Below, one piece after another: positions 15,222 through 24,611 of a DNA stretch of 60,088 nt. The stretch lies in the NCBI GenBank assembly GCA_019163175.1, contig JAFLKN010000031.1, positions 1 through 60,088 of the forward strand, in the 5' to 3' direction. Every line of letters starts with the position of its first letter. Position 1 is the stretch's first letter. The position numbers and the translations under genes are program-made. Under the pieces are notes generated by a model. The model worked only from the letters and a program-made list of their open reading frames with translations, did not search any database and was not told the origin of the DNA. The stretch comes from Prolixibacteraceae bacterium (GTDB lineage Bacteria > Bacteroidota > Bacteroidia > Bacteroidales > Prolixibacteraceae).

Positions 15222-17693
15222 TCATTTCTGTTTCAGGATCAAAACCCAATCCTCACCATCCTTTTGCTCACCAGGTGGATCGAATTCATGAATGTCCTTC
15301 TTTTTGAAAGTACCAGAACCAACAAACTTGCCGTTCCGTGGATTATACCAGTCAAATTCAAAATCATCACCACCCAACTGATCAGACTTTAGTCTAATTG
15401 TCCGGCCATTGTAAGTATAAACCAACAAACAGTTCTTCCCTTTGAGAGCCACCAAATGATTGTATCGTTCTCCGGGCTCGGCCAATATGGATTGATCAGG
15501 AACGAGTTCTTCAAGATGATAGTCAAGCATTAAACTTTTCAGGAATTTTAACTGACTGGCGCCTGGGCTGCTAAGCGCTTCGGTCCAAGGCATTCGTGCG
15601 CCATAAGCTCCGGCTTTTGGTGCGGAAGTATAAAACTGCATCACCGAATTATGACCGTAAGTATAACCACAAGCTCCCGAAAAAACTGACCAATAAGCAT
15701 ATCGGCGGACATCGTTATCGTTCCAACGAACCTGCAACGTGTCGTGCAATCCATGTGGAATTCCTTCGTAGGATGGTTCCCCGTCCAACGTAGGTTTTAC
15801 GGGACTTTTGATGTAATCAGATAGAACATACCGCCAATTGTCTTCACCGTAGCGAAGATCAGAGCGGGCAGTATCCTGAGCATAGTTTCGGTGCCCCGAC
15901 TGAAACATATTAAAATCGAGCCAGGACTCATTGTGAAACCAGGTTGACGACTGAGTGCGTCCAAAAGGATGATAGGTAACCAGATGATTGGGATCGTATT
16001 TTTTCAGCGTATTCCCAATCGTTTTCCAGATTTGAATGGAATCGTCACCACGAAGGTCACCACCGTTCATCCACACAATATTGGATTTATCCTTGTACCG
16101 TTTTGCTAGAAATTCAGCATACGCTTCAGCCTGTGTTCTGGTAACATGACCAGCTTTTACGTTCGATCCCCAAACCGGAACCAGTGCCAGGAATAATCCT
16201 TTGTTTTCTGCCAGATCAATAGCAAAATCAAGATTTTCCCAATACCCGCCATTCTTAGGAGTGCCTATATTTTTTCGAACTAATGCCGAATCTCCCTGAA
16301 TATTGACGGCAGACAGGCTGTGCAAAACCATGACCTGAATGACATTGAACCCTTTCTGTTTGCGGTCTTCCAGGTATTTTTCAGTTTCTTCCCGATTCAG
16401 TTTACTTAAAAGTAGCCAGCCAGTATCACCTAACCAGAAAAAGGGTTGATCTCCAAGATTTAAAAATCTTCCGTTTTCGGAAACTGAAAGCTTTTGAACT
16501 TTAGATTTCTGAGCTGGATTAGAAAATTTCTTTTCCCACTTCGGATATTTATCAAGTATTTTTTGTGGAGCGTAAGTGTACCAGGCGTAACCCACCCGGC
16601 GCTCGCGGCTCACTTCGGCCATAGAATAAAGGAACTTGCTGTTTCGGTCACAAAACAAAGGCTTTTGGGTCCGCAATTCATAAAAACGTGTCCAGATTGG
16701 TGGAGCAGATGAATCGGTCACCACCACCCGATCAGACGAATACGACATGTATTTCGATTTTTCAGTTGGGGCTTTCACTGTCTCAACACGGGTATTTAAA
16801 ATCTTTGAGTCCTGAAACCATTTTACAGCAGCCTGTATGGAATTAATGATCTTTTGGTCAGGCTTTTCAATGCTCATCAGGAACTGAACAATCCCTGCAC
16901 TTTCTCCATTGCAAATACTTGGCGGCTCGAAAGCCCTTGCCCATGCCGGTTGTAGCGTAATTTCATCATGTTGCTGGCACCAAACAGTAAGTCGTCCATT
17001 ATCCACAATCTGCATTTTCAGGATACATTCCAGTCCTTTTTCGTAAGCAACTTTTACATTTTCACGAAGGTTATTGCCGACAAACGTAAAGTTCGGATTG
17101 TCATCAACGATTTTTTTCAGCATTTCCATAATTCCTATGTAAGCTCCATCATTAAAAGTGATCCGACGGCTGTAATTACCTTGTTCTATCGGGAAATACT
17201 GAGGCCAGCCTCCGTTTGCATACTGAGCCCCAAGCACAAAACTGATTCCTTTGATGCAGGCATCTTTATACTTTTCAATGTGAGTCAACGAATAAGCCGT
17301 GGCCAGATATTCGATATGTGTATAAGTTGTGGAATTATCGAAAGTGGTGTGCGTCTGATTTTTAGTTCGTACCAAACTATCAATTTGTTCAGGCAAAAGA
17401 ATGGCCTGCATATCGTAGTTTTTAGGCCAGCCACCATTGTTACGCTGGTAAAGCAAAATGTTGTCGGCAATCTTTGTTATTTCAGCCTCCGTATATCTGG
17501 CTTGATTTTGTTTGGGTTGTATGATATTTCCATTGTCGCGAATGCCGTACCAATGGCGCATACTATCACCAAACGGTTCCATGCTGATAGCATTTGTTAT
17601 GCCATCAGTAATTGTCTGAGCGTGCATAAAGCTCGATGCATTCAGGAGCAATGCCAAACACAATAATCTTACATTTAGAAGTTTTCTCATCAT
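15222..17693 (-). CDS. PL10 pectate lyase fused to GH140-like apiosidase
   Basis: The 823-residue protein carries two catalytic modules after a signal peptide (ending MHA, residue 25). Residues about 40-390 are a PL10 pectate lyase: NNGGWPKNYD (85-94), QYANGGWPQYFP (157-168) and WARAFEPPSICNGES (251-265) with the Arg expected to act as base. Residues about 400-730 match the DUF4038/GH140 (beta/alpha)8 domain: FFWLGDTGWLL, WMNGGDLRGD with candidate acid Asp546, DGEPSYEG with candidate nucleophile Glu639. A C-terminal beta-sandwich (735-820) follows. GH140 is known to release apiose from rhamnogalacturonan-II chains. The fusion suggests one enzyme that strips apiose and cuts the galacturonan beneath. 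It overlaps the upstream GH28 stop codon by 4 bp. Confidence 0.88.
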   Translation of the reverse strand: MMRKLLNVRLLCLALLLNASSFMHAQTITDGITNAISMEPFGDSMRHWYGIRDNGNIIQPKQNQARYTEAEITKIADNILLYQRNNGGWPKNYDMQAILLPEQIDSLVRTKNQTHTTFDNSTTYTHIEYLATAYSLTHIEKYKDACIKGISFVLGAQYANGGWPQYFPIEQGNYSRRITFNDGAYIGIMEMLKKIVDDNPNFTFVGNNLRENVKVAYEKGLECILKMQIVDNGRLTVWCQQHDEITLQPAWARAFEPPSICNGESAGIVQFLMSIEKPDQKIINSIQAAVKWFQDSKILNTRVETVKAPTEKSKYMSYSSDRVVVTDSSAPPIWTRFYELRTQKPLFCDRNSKFLYSMAEVSRERRVGYAWYTYAPQKILDKYPKWEKKFSNPAQKSKVQKLSVSENGRFLNLGDQPFFWLGDTGWLLLSKLNREETEKYLEDRKQKGFNVIQVMVLHSLSAVNIQGDSALVRKNIGTPKNGGYWENLDFAIDLAENKGLFLALVPVWGSNVKAGHVTRTQAEAYAEFLAKRYKDKSNIVWMNGGDLRGDDSIQIWKTIGNTLKKYDPNHLVTYHPFGRTQSSTWFHNESWLDFNMFQSGHRNYAQDTARSDLRYGEDNWRYVLSDYIKSPVKPTLDGEPSYEGIPHGLHDTLQVRWNDNDVRRYAYWSVFSGACGYTYGHNSVMQFYTSAPKAGAYGARMPWTEALSSPGASQLKFLKSLMLDYHLEELVPDQSILAEPGERYNHLVALKGKNCLLVYTYNGRTIRLKSDQLGGDDFEFDWYNPRNGKFVGSGTFKKKDIHEFDPPGEQKDGEDWVLILKQK

Positions 17694-19033
17694 TCAATAA
17701 TCTTGTCGTTGACTTTCACATTGATCAGCTTCACTCCATCGATAAGGCTTTTGTTGTAAGCACTGTTTTTAGCCTTGATATTTAAACCACTGAACGTGAA
17801 ATCAGCCAGCCGGTTGTATTGGTTTATATCGATATCGTAAAACACGTCGCAGGTCATGTCAATATTTTTCATCGAGATGTGTTTGCAATAGGAAAGAAGC
17901 ATGTCTTTCCTCCCTTTCAGGTCGAAAAACTGTGTCCATGGTTTGGCGTAAATCATGCTGTGCGCCTGTCCTTTCACATTTTCCACCGAAACATATTCAT
18001 ACAATTGAGGTGTATCGGGCCGCATTTTCAGCCACAGCAGGCGCTCGGCCTCATTCACATGGCAATTTCGCATCAGAATATTTTTGTTGTGGATGGCTTC
18101 GCTGCCACAGGTGAGTGCTGAATGACAAAATCCAAACTCGCAGTTTTCGATGATTATATTGGTATTTTCTCCGTTGTTCGGATCGGAGTCGGCCCAAGGC
18201 CCTTTGCCACCTTTCAAAGCAATGGCGTCATCGTTCACCGACAGGTAGCAGCCTTTAATCAACACATTGGAGCATACGTCGAGGTCGATGGCATCGGTGC
18301 TTGGTGCCCGGACCGGTTTGCTTGGTGAAAAAATGTGCAGATCGAGAATCTTGATGTTCTTGCATTGATAATAATGACTGGTCCAAAATCCTGAATTATG
18401 GAGCTTAACATCCTGAACCTGCACATCATTCGATTTCCAAATAAAGACCAGCCGCGGCCGGGAAACTTCAAGGTTTGTGCATTTCGGATTTTCTTTCCGG
18501 CGCTGCCAAAAGGCTTCCCAATATTTCAGGCCATTTCCGTCAATGGTTCCTTTTCCTGAAATGGTGAAACCGTCAACTCCGTAAGCATTGACCAGTGCAG
18601 CGTAATAATTGAGGTTTTGTCCTTCCATTCGTGATGGAATCAGCGGGTAGTCGGCAATATTGTCGGAACCTTTCAAAACCGCGCCTTCAGAAACATACAG
18701 ATGGGTATGTGGTTTGAAAAACAGCGCACCACTTCTGAAAGTACCTTTAGGTACAACAATTACACCACCACCCTGACTGCTGGCCAGATCGATCACTTTT
18801 TGAATAGCCAAAGTCTGAACCAAAGTACTATCGGCAACAGCTCCAAAATCAGTTATTGTAAACTGTTTGCCAAGGTCTTCCGGTTTCACTTTTTTAACTT
18901 TGGAAAACCATTCCGGAATTTTTGTTCCGTCAGGAAAAGTCTCTGTTTTTTTGCTTCGGGCACTGCATTGAAGCGTAAAACCCAACATGCAAATAATCAG
19001 GAAATAGATGCTCTTCATGGTGATCTTCTTCAA
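17690..19033 (-). CDS. Divergent GH28-family hydrolase
   Basis: This 447-residue protein has the beta-helix of GH28 but altered motifs: STDAIDLD (Asp247), NDDAIALKGG (Asp268-269), FGFCHSALTCGSEA (His304 kept, the glycines around it lost) and LWLKMRP (Lys336) where RIK is usual. The aspartate triad is therefore present while the subsite around His and Lys has changed, so the enzyme may act on a branched or decorated galacturonan and not on plain polygalacturonic acid. A signal peptide with a Cys at residue 23 (LQCSA) might make it a lipoprotein. It lies between the SGNH and PL10-GH140 genes. Confidence 0.85.
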   Translation of the reverse strand: MKKITMKSIYFLIICMLGFTLQCSARSKKTETFPDGTKIPEWFSKVKKVKPEDLGKQFTITDFGAVADSTLVQTLAIQKVIDLASSQGGGVIVVPKGTFRSGALFFKPHTHLYVSEGAVLKGSDNIADYPLIPSRMEGQNLNYYAALVNAYGVDGFTISGKGTIDGNGLKYWEAFWQRRKENPKCTNLEVSRPRLVFIWKSNDVQVQDVKLHNSGFWTSHYYQCKNIKILDLHIFSPSKPVRAPSTDAIDLDVCSNVLIKGCYLSVNDDAIALKGGKGPWADSDPNNGENTNIIIENCEFGFCHSALTCGSEAIHNKNILMRNCHVNEAERLLWLKMRPDTPQLYEYVSVENVKGQAHSMIYAKPWTQFFDLKGRKDMLLSYCKHISMKNIDMTCDVFYDIDINQYNRLADFTFSGLNIKAKNSAYNKSLIDGVKLINVKVNDKIIE

Positions 19034-19041
19034 TAGTTATT

Positions 19042-19890
19042 TTACTCCTGTACAAACGTTGACGGCAAGGCCTGTAACTGATACAAAATAGTCTTTGCCA
19101 ATCGGTAATTTCCTTTGGTATTTGGATGTAACCGATCGGTATCAGCATGATTAAAATATTGAACCTGCGAATCGGAAAGCGGGTACAAACCACTGACCGA
19201 ATACAGATCAATCAATGGTACGGCCCAGTTCATGGCAGCCTGTTTCAAAGCATCCACATAGTCATCGAGATACAGTCCTTCGCCGTTGGCAAAATTTTCG
19301 TCCGGTTGCACATTGGTATCACTGAATTTTGCAAATCCGCGGTGAATTGGTGTTAAAATCACAATCTGTTGCTCAGGAAATTTCGCTTTCAAAAAGGCCA
19401 TTGCCTTGTTGACTCTACCACAAAAAGTTGTATCATTTTCGATTTGAACCCGGTATTTGCGTGTTACAATTTTCCCGTTGTGATTGGTCTCTTTGCTTGT
19501 TTCGCTGAAAAAACTACCCATGGGTATACCGTGATTATAGTCGTTTGTTCCGGCAAAAATGAAGATGGCATCCACCGCTGTGCCTTTTTCTTTGTACAGC
19601 TTAACTGCCTGATTGTAAATATTATTCCATTGATGACCGCTGATTCCATAAACAAAAGGCTGAATTTCAAGCCACTCCGAAAGGTATTCCCAGTAAATTT
19701 TATTCGATCCGTTTCTTGATCGCTGTGTCATTGAATCACCCAGATAAGCAACACGTTTCCCTTGCCAATGAGTGGTCTCAACCTTTTCGGCAGAAGTATC
19801 TGCAATTCCAGAGCTACTCCCGGAAATAACCTGAGTGAACCCTGTCAGCATGATCAGTAAGGCAAATACACTAAAACCTATTTTTTTCAT
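19042..19890 (-). CDS. SGNH/GDSL hydrolase, secreted
   Basis: A 282-residue esterase with YLGDSMTQR (nucleophile Ser), the block II Gly in GISGH, block III IFAGTNDY and the catalytic Asp/His in DTDRLHPNTKG. It has a signal peptide (to about residue 22) and a Ser-rich linker before the domain. It is distinct from the two CE12 enzymes and fits the broader GDSL family, which includes acetylesterases in pectin loci. It starts the second block of the pectin operon, after a 224-bp spacer. Confidence 0.85.
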   Translation of the reverse strand: MKKIGFSVFALLIMLTGFTQVISGSSSGIADTSAEKVETTHWQGKRVAYLGDSMTQRSRNGSNKIYWEYLSEWLEIQPFVYGISGHQWNNIYNQAVKLYKEKGTAVDAIFIFAGTNDYNHGIPMGSFFSETSKETNHNGKIVTRKYRVQIENDTTFCGRVNKAMAFLKAKFPEQQIVILTPIHRGFAKFSDTNVQPDENFANGEGLYLDDYVDALKQAAMNWAVPLIDLYSVSGLYPLSDSQVQYFNHADTDRLHPNTKGNYRLAKTILYQLQALPSTFVQE

Positions 19891-20114
19891 CTGTCTATAA
19901 TTTGTTTTTTAATTGCCAGATGGAACTCGCAAATACAGTCATTCTCCTGTGTGTGGTTGTCTCTCATAGCTCGTTTCATATATTCATTTTACTTTACTTC
20001 TTTATATCATTTCACCATAATCAACAAATATCAGCAATCAGGTTGTCAATGGGAAATGCTTTTGCGGCGGATTTTTAGTTTTCCACTGAATTTTAATTAA
20101 AACATCGGTCATTG
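19891..20114. other. Spacer inside pectin operon, nothing recognised
   Basis: This 224-bp AT-rich gap lies between the PL10-like gene and the SGNH gene, both on the minus strand. I see no open frame, no strong hairpin and no clean TAnnTTTG box on the minus strand. It is the longest gap inside the locus and could hold an internal promoter that is not obvious by eye. Confidence 0.4.
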
Positions 20115-21728
20115 TCATTTTACCGACTTCTGCATTTCTCCTGGTATTTTCGATTCGCGGATAAAATTGATTAGCATTTTCATGTTCCGAATATAATCGC
20201 CGGTCGAAATATAATCCTGATCGGTCATATCTCGGTAGGGCGAAGTATCCGTTTCGTCGCCAACATTTGTTGAAGCAAATTCCTCGGTTTGTTCCTGTTT
20301 TTGCCCGTCGCCAATGTAAGGGTGACTAATGGAAGCATGTTTCGACAGCCAGCGGTTATGAGCATCGAGGGAGCGAATAATTTCTCCGGCTATCTTTTCA
20401 TCGACCTTCAACGGAAAATTATACCGATTCAAATCGTAATAGGATTGCGGAGATCCGACACCTTTGAACTGCTCAGGTTTCAGAGGCGAATCCTTGATAA
20501 CTTCTTCCGGAGAAAGGGCTAAAAGCCGCTTGTATTCCGCCTTTAATTCATCGAGTTGGACACTACATTTTCCGCCGTAATGCGCCAACAGATGATCGTC
20601 ATTATAATCTACGTAATACGATCCAAACTTTACGTTTGAGCCTTTCCTGTGTACATAAATGGCTTTGTTGCTACCCACTTCAACAAAAGTTGAATGATCG
20701 CGGAAATCCTCAACCTTATCTGCCGGAAGTTTGGTTTCTTCCAACCATTTGATGGCATCGGGAATTCGCGCTATAAATTTTTTATCGCCTGTATATTGGT
20801 AGAATTTCAATAACAGCATGGCATTTTCGCAGGTAGCCGAAGGCAGGAATGCAGCCGGTTCGTAGGTGCGGGCACCGGCAGTTTTCATGTCCATATTGAG
20901 TTGCTGTCCCCATGCTCCACATCCGTCCTGAGAAATCAGGTAAAATTCCATTCCACGACGGATTGGATCGAGAAAACGTTCTTCGCCAAGTGAAAGGTAG
21001 CATTGAAGCAGGAAATGTGTATTTTCCCAAATTACATCGTCGTTAAAGGTGTAATATGATGTATAATCGGGATGTCCTTCTTTGTTGAAATCGTATTTCA
21101 GCGGATAGCGCTGTGGCCAGCCACCATTGGGATATTGGCTTTTCAGGATAAAACTGATGGCTTTTTCCAGCGCTGTTTTGTAACTCGGATCAAGCTTTTC
21201 GAGATACATCCGGAGTAAAAAACGGGCAGCATCGGAAGTGATATCGTCGTCGAAAGTGGAATTTCCATAGTAATGCTGAAATTCTTCAAGACGCCAGCCG
21301 TTCTTGCCAATGGTATTGTACCATTGTTTCAAAGAACGGTCACCGGCAAAGTCAATCATGTAATTCCAGCCGCCCTCGTGGCTTTGCCCCCAAATAATAG
21401 CAGCTGCAGCTTTCTGTGCCGACTGGTAATAATATTCGTTTCCGGTTGCCCGGTAGGCGTCCAGAAAAAGGTGACCCATACTGATTGTTCCCGGATGTTG
21501 CAGCCAGATCATGGTTTTGTAGGCTTCCATCTCGCCCCATTGACGCGAGAAATCGGGCATATAATACCACACATAACCGCCGTTTGTACTGACCGTATCA
21601 ACCATGTATTGAGTGGCTTTGAGCATGGTTTGCTCTGCATCACCAACCAACTTGCTGTTTTGGGCTGAAGGCCGCAAAACACCTAATAACAGGGGCAGTA
21701 AAAACAATATTTTCAGAAGAATCTTCAT
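20115..21728 (-). CDS. PL10-like pectate lyase, distant member
   Basis: This secreted protein of 537 residues has the alpha/alpha-toroid motifs of pectic acid lyases: QSHEGGWNYMID, the hallmark QYPNGGWPQRYP (198-209) and WGQQLNMDMKTAGARTYEPA (273-292), which lines up with the WARAFEPPSICNGES stretch of the fused PL10 enzyme. The stretch between hallmark and catalytic motif is longer than in classical PL10 and the His of the QQHD motif is missing, so it may be a separate subfamily. The signal peptide ends about residue 22. It is the first enzyme gene after the LamG-like protein and probably cuts the main galacturonan chain. Confidence 0.8.
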   Translation of the reverse strand: MKILLKILFLLPLLLGVLRPSAQNSKLVGDAEQTMLKATQYMVDTVSTNGGYVWYYMPDFSRQWGEMEAYKTMIWLQHPGTISMGHLFLDAYRATGNEYYYQSAQKAAAAIIWGQSHEGGWNYMIDFAGDRSLKQWYNTIGKNGWRLEEFQHYYGNSTFDDDITSDAARFLLRMYLEKLDPSYKTALEKAISFILKSQYPNGGWPQRYPLKYDFNKEGHPDYTSYYTFNDDVIWENTHFLLQCYLSLGEERFLDPIRRGMEFYLISQDGCGAWGQQLNMDMKTAGARTYEPAAFLPSATCENAMLLLKFYQYTGDKKFIARIPDAIKWLEETKLPADKVEDFRDHSTFVEVGSNKAIYVHRKGSNVKFGSYYVDYNDDHLLAHYGGKCSVQLDELKAEYKRLLALSPEEVIKDSPLKPEQFKGVGSPQSYYDLNRYNFPLKVDEKIAGEIIRSLDAHNRWLSKHASISHPYIGDGQKQEQTEEFASTNVGDETDTSPYRDMTDQDYISTGDYIRNMKMLINFIRESKIPGEMQKSVK

Positions 21729-21786
21729 TCTTGGTTCAATTGGTTGGTTCGGTTAAAGTTAGTTTAATTGTTCGCTGGTTTCGGGA

Positions 21787-22443
21787 TTAAAGATTTAAAA
21801 ATTCTTTGGGTTTTAAAGCCTTTGGTGAAATTCGGATTTGTGAAATGGCTCCTTTAAACCACGATTGTTCGTTTAACCTGACTCCAATTGAAGTTTTTCC
21901 GGTTTGTATGGGCGAAAATTTGATTGAACCTTCCAGTTCTTTTTGGCCATTTATGTACGTATAAAGCTTGCCGTGATCGACCACATACGCCACATGAACC
22001 CATTGATTAATTGGATGAAGCATTGTTGGATCAATCAGTGTCATTTTTTGATTACCCGACTGGACAAAGGCATCGAAATACCAATCGGTGGCAGTTGTCC
22101 GAATTTCGAGAAGGACCCGATCTCCACGGATTTCACCCGTATGAAAAAATCGTTGCTCAAAATTTCCACCGCTTTCAGGATAAAAAAGAACTTCGATCGT
22201 GAATTGTTTGAGGTCGGCCAATGGGGTATCTGTTAAAAACAGACCATCGCCAATTCCGTTGAATTCGATTACTTTTCCGTATTTACTTTCAATGATCTGT
22301 GGATTTCCAGCGATCCGGACTTCAGATTTTGAAGCTACCAGTTCAGCGATATTCCATTGAATCACTTTCGACCCTTTTGATTTCGCTGAACCAAAAAGAA
22401 CGGAAAACAGGAAAAAGGAAAAAAAGAAAAGCCGGATTTTCAC
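21787..22443 (-). CDS. LamG-like (concanavalin-fold) secreted protein
   Basis: The 218-residue protein has a signal peptide (ending GSAKS) and one LamG/concanavalin-type jelly roll: FNGIGDGLFLTDTPL, FTIEVLFYPESGG, WVHVAYVVDHGKLYTYINGQ and ISQIRISPKALKPKEF. Such domains bind sugar or protein or occur in some lyases; I see no catalytic pattern. It lies right after SusD, behind the hairpin at 22458-22499. A surface glycan-binding role like that of SusE/F-type proteins is possible, although there is no lipobox Cys. Confidence 0.75.
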   Translation of the reverse strand: MKIRLFFFSFFLFSVLFGSAKSKGSKVIQWNIAELVASKSEVRIAGNPQIIESKYGKVIEFNGIGDGLFLTDTPLADLKQFTIEVLFYPESGGNFEQRFFHTGEIRGDRVLLEIRTTATDWYFDAFVQSGNQKMTLIDPTMLHPINQWVHVAYVVDHGKLYTYINGQKELEGSIKFSPIQTGKTSIGVRLNEQSWFKGAISQIRISPKALKPKEFLNL

Positions 22444-22457
22444 GATTTGAAGGATAA

Positions 22458-22499
22458 AAATTTAACCATCCGCCGGTACTTTTGCGGATGGTTAAATTT
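22458..22499 (-). terminator. Perfect 16-bp hairpin after susD, likely attenuator
   Basis: AAATTTAACCATCCGC at 22458-22473 pairs perfectly with GCGGATGGTTAAATTT at 22484-22499 around a 10-base loop. On the minus-strand transcript a short U run follows. It sits between the susD stop and the next gene of the same operon, so it could act as a partial terminator, or protect the 3' end of a processed susCD mRNA. Confidence 0.75.
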
Positions 22500-22515
22500 A
22501 TAAGTGAAACAGATT

Positions 22516-24576
22516 TTACTTATTTGGCAATCCGTAACCATTCGTTACTGTACCTTTTGATTGGTCAATTACAGTAAGTGGCATCGCGTGGAAGTAGCGA
22601 GGTGCGGCATTTTCGCGACCAACTACCCCGTCCAGAATCGCAGCATTCAACATTGCTTTGGCATTGGCATCATTCCAAACCTTTCTGCCCCACTCCACTT
22701 GAGTATATCCATCAGCCTTTAATGCGGTTGCTTCAGCACTAGCAGGATCGATGTAGTTATACAAGCCTTTGATAGCCAGATTTTTTGATGTAGCAGTATG
22801 TGCAGTCGCTCCCCAATTGAAAATACCGCGCCAACCCGGGTAAAGTGCCGGGTCATTTTCGTTGGTACTTTCCTGGGTGACAACAGCGGTGGCGCTTCCG
22901 CCTACCTGAACATATTTAGTCCAAACATAGTTGGAAATGGTTCTGCCACTTGGGAATGTATAGTATCCGTTAGCCTGAAGGCCTGCAGCCATACTGGCCA
23001 TTTCCTGACGAACCGCAATTGCTCTTTCGTTGAACTTGCCTGAACGAATCATGTCCCACCGAATATCACCTTCACCAAGTAATTCTAATTTACGTTCGTT
23101 ATAGACAGCATTTAACAGCGCTTCGCCTGAGAGTCCGGTAATATTCTTGCTTGCATTGCCAAAGGCTCTTGTACGAATTTGGTTGACCAATGCAATTGCC
23201 CCTGCATTATCGCTTCCTGAAATTGCTTTTGCTTCTGCAAGCATAAGCATTGCGTCAGCCATTCTCATAATCACGTAGTTGATACCTGAAGAGCGGTTGG
23301 CTGCATTGGGATATAATGGTACATCCCCTCTGTTTTTATCCCATTTATTGGTACTTGGTCCACCACCACCAATACGGGTTCCAACACCAAGCGGAATCAG
23401 GTTTTCCTGCCCGGTTGCCGCGTTGCTTCCAGTTACAACCATACTTGGGTCACGACGTTTGTCACCCACTTCGTAACCATTATAGAAGAACGAAGGAATG
23501 ATGCGAATAGCAGCAAAGGTATTTAAGTAAGCCATCACAGAACTATTGGAACCCGGACGTCCCATACTGTATCCATATTCAGCGTTTCCAATGCCAGCTA
23601 CAGTTCCAATTTCAAAGAGCGTTTCAGGACTTTTACGTCTGGAGTTAATATCCTGAAAATATTTCTGGAAAGGATTGTTGGCTGCCCTGGTATCTGTTGT
23701 GATCAATGTTGCAGTTCCTTTTTGGGTATTCACCGCAGCATTCAGGTATTGCTCGGCCACTCTGATGTAATCCAGGTAGTCTTTACGACGCGCATAAACA
23801 CATGTTCCGTCATTCGTTCCTTTTTCTTCAAACTGCACATTGCCATACAAGCCCTGCATATCGGTACGAATGGTCTGCCATCCTCCTGCATGAAGTGCAA
23901 TTTCACCTATCAAAGCATTAACGTAGGTTCGGCTCAAACGTTCAGTAGTAATACCACCTTGACCTAATACATACATTTTACCCTCAACAGCTTTGAGTTC
24001 TTCTAAAATTTTATCGATGATTACAAAGCGTGAGGTCAATTCGTACGAGTCCACAATTTTATTTTCATAACCAAACGGGACATCCCCAAAGTGACGCACC
24101 AATTCCCAGGCGCAATAAGCCCACAAAGTTTTCGCTTCACCGTATACCTGAGTCCAGGCAGTAGGTGTGCCACCTGCTGCTTCTGTTTTGTATTCGGGTT
24201 TTTCTGCAATCAGATCGGCAATACGGGCAGCTCGTGCAAGAGCAATATTTAAACTATTGTACAAACCCGCACCCGCATTAATAGTTGTTGCAGTTGGTTG
24301 CACCCTGGCAATAACATTGTTTGCAGTAGGATATTCACTCATATATTCAGCATCAGATCCCAGCGGATCCTGCCAGTTGTAATTTCCGCCATGTACAGCG
24401 TTGGTGCGATACTCTGCATATGCCCATGATAACGCTTTAAAGGCCTCATTAGGAGTCGACATTACAAAGTTATCGTCGGCCTGGCCTTCATTCGTTACAT
24501 CCAGATAGTCATTGCACCCTGTAAACAGGAAGGGCAACAACGCTATGCTTATATATATTATTATTTTTTTCATCAT
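22516..24576 (-). CDS. SusD-like outer-membrane glycan-binding lipoprotein
   Basis: A 686-residue lipoprotein with lipobox LFTGC (Cys21) followed by NDYLDVTNEG, the standard SusD opening. Tetratricopeptide-like helices follow (AKTLWAYCAWELVRHFGDVPF), and the RagB/SusD C-terminal domain includes YVIMRMADAMLMLAEAKA and YNERKLELLGEGDIRWDMIR. It would cap the SusC channel and present pectin oligomers. At 686 residues it is larger than the usual 500-600, with a long insertion before the C-terminal part. Confidence 0.95.
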   Translation of the reverse strand: MMKKIIIYISIALLPFLFTGCNDYLDVTNEGQADDNFVMSTPNEAFKALSWAYAEYRTNAVHGGNYNWQDPLGSDAEYMSEYPTANNVIARVQPTATTINAGAGLYNSLNIALARAARIADLIAEKPEYKTEAAGGTPTAWTQVYGEAKTLWAYCAWELVRHFGDVPFGYENKIVDSYELTSRFVIIDKILEELKAVEGKMYVLGQGGITTERLSRTYVNALIGEIALHAGGWQTIRTDMQGLYGNVQFEEKGTNDGTCVYARRKDYLDYIRVAEQYLNAAVNTQKGTATLITTDTRAANNPFQKYFQDINSRRKSPETLFEIGTVAGIGNAEYGYSMGRPGSNSSVMAYLNTFAAIRIIPSFFYNGYEVGDKRRDPSMVVTGSNAATGQENLIPLGVGTRIGGGGPSTNKWDKNRGDVPLYPNAANRSSGINYVIMRMADAMLMLAEAKAISGSDNAGAIALVNQIRTRAFGNASKNITGLSGEALLNAVYNERKLELLGEGDIRWDMIRSGKFNERAIAVRQEMASMAAGLQANGYYTFPSGRTISNYVWTKYVQVGGSATAVVTQESTNENDPALYPGWRGIFNWGATAHTATSKNLAIKGLYNYIDPASAEATALKADGYTQVEWGRKVWNDANAKAMLNAAILDGVVGRENAAPRYFHAMPLTVIDQSKGTVTNGYGLPNK

Positions 24577-24611
24577 TTTATTCTTTAAAGATTATTATCC
24601 ATTTACACGAA

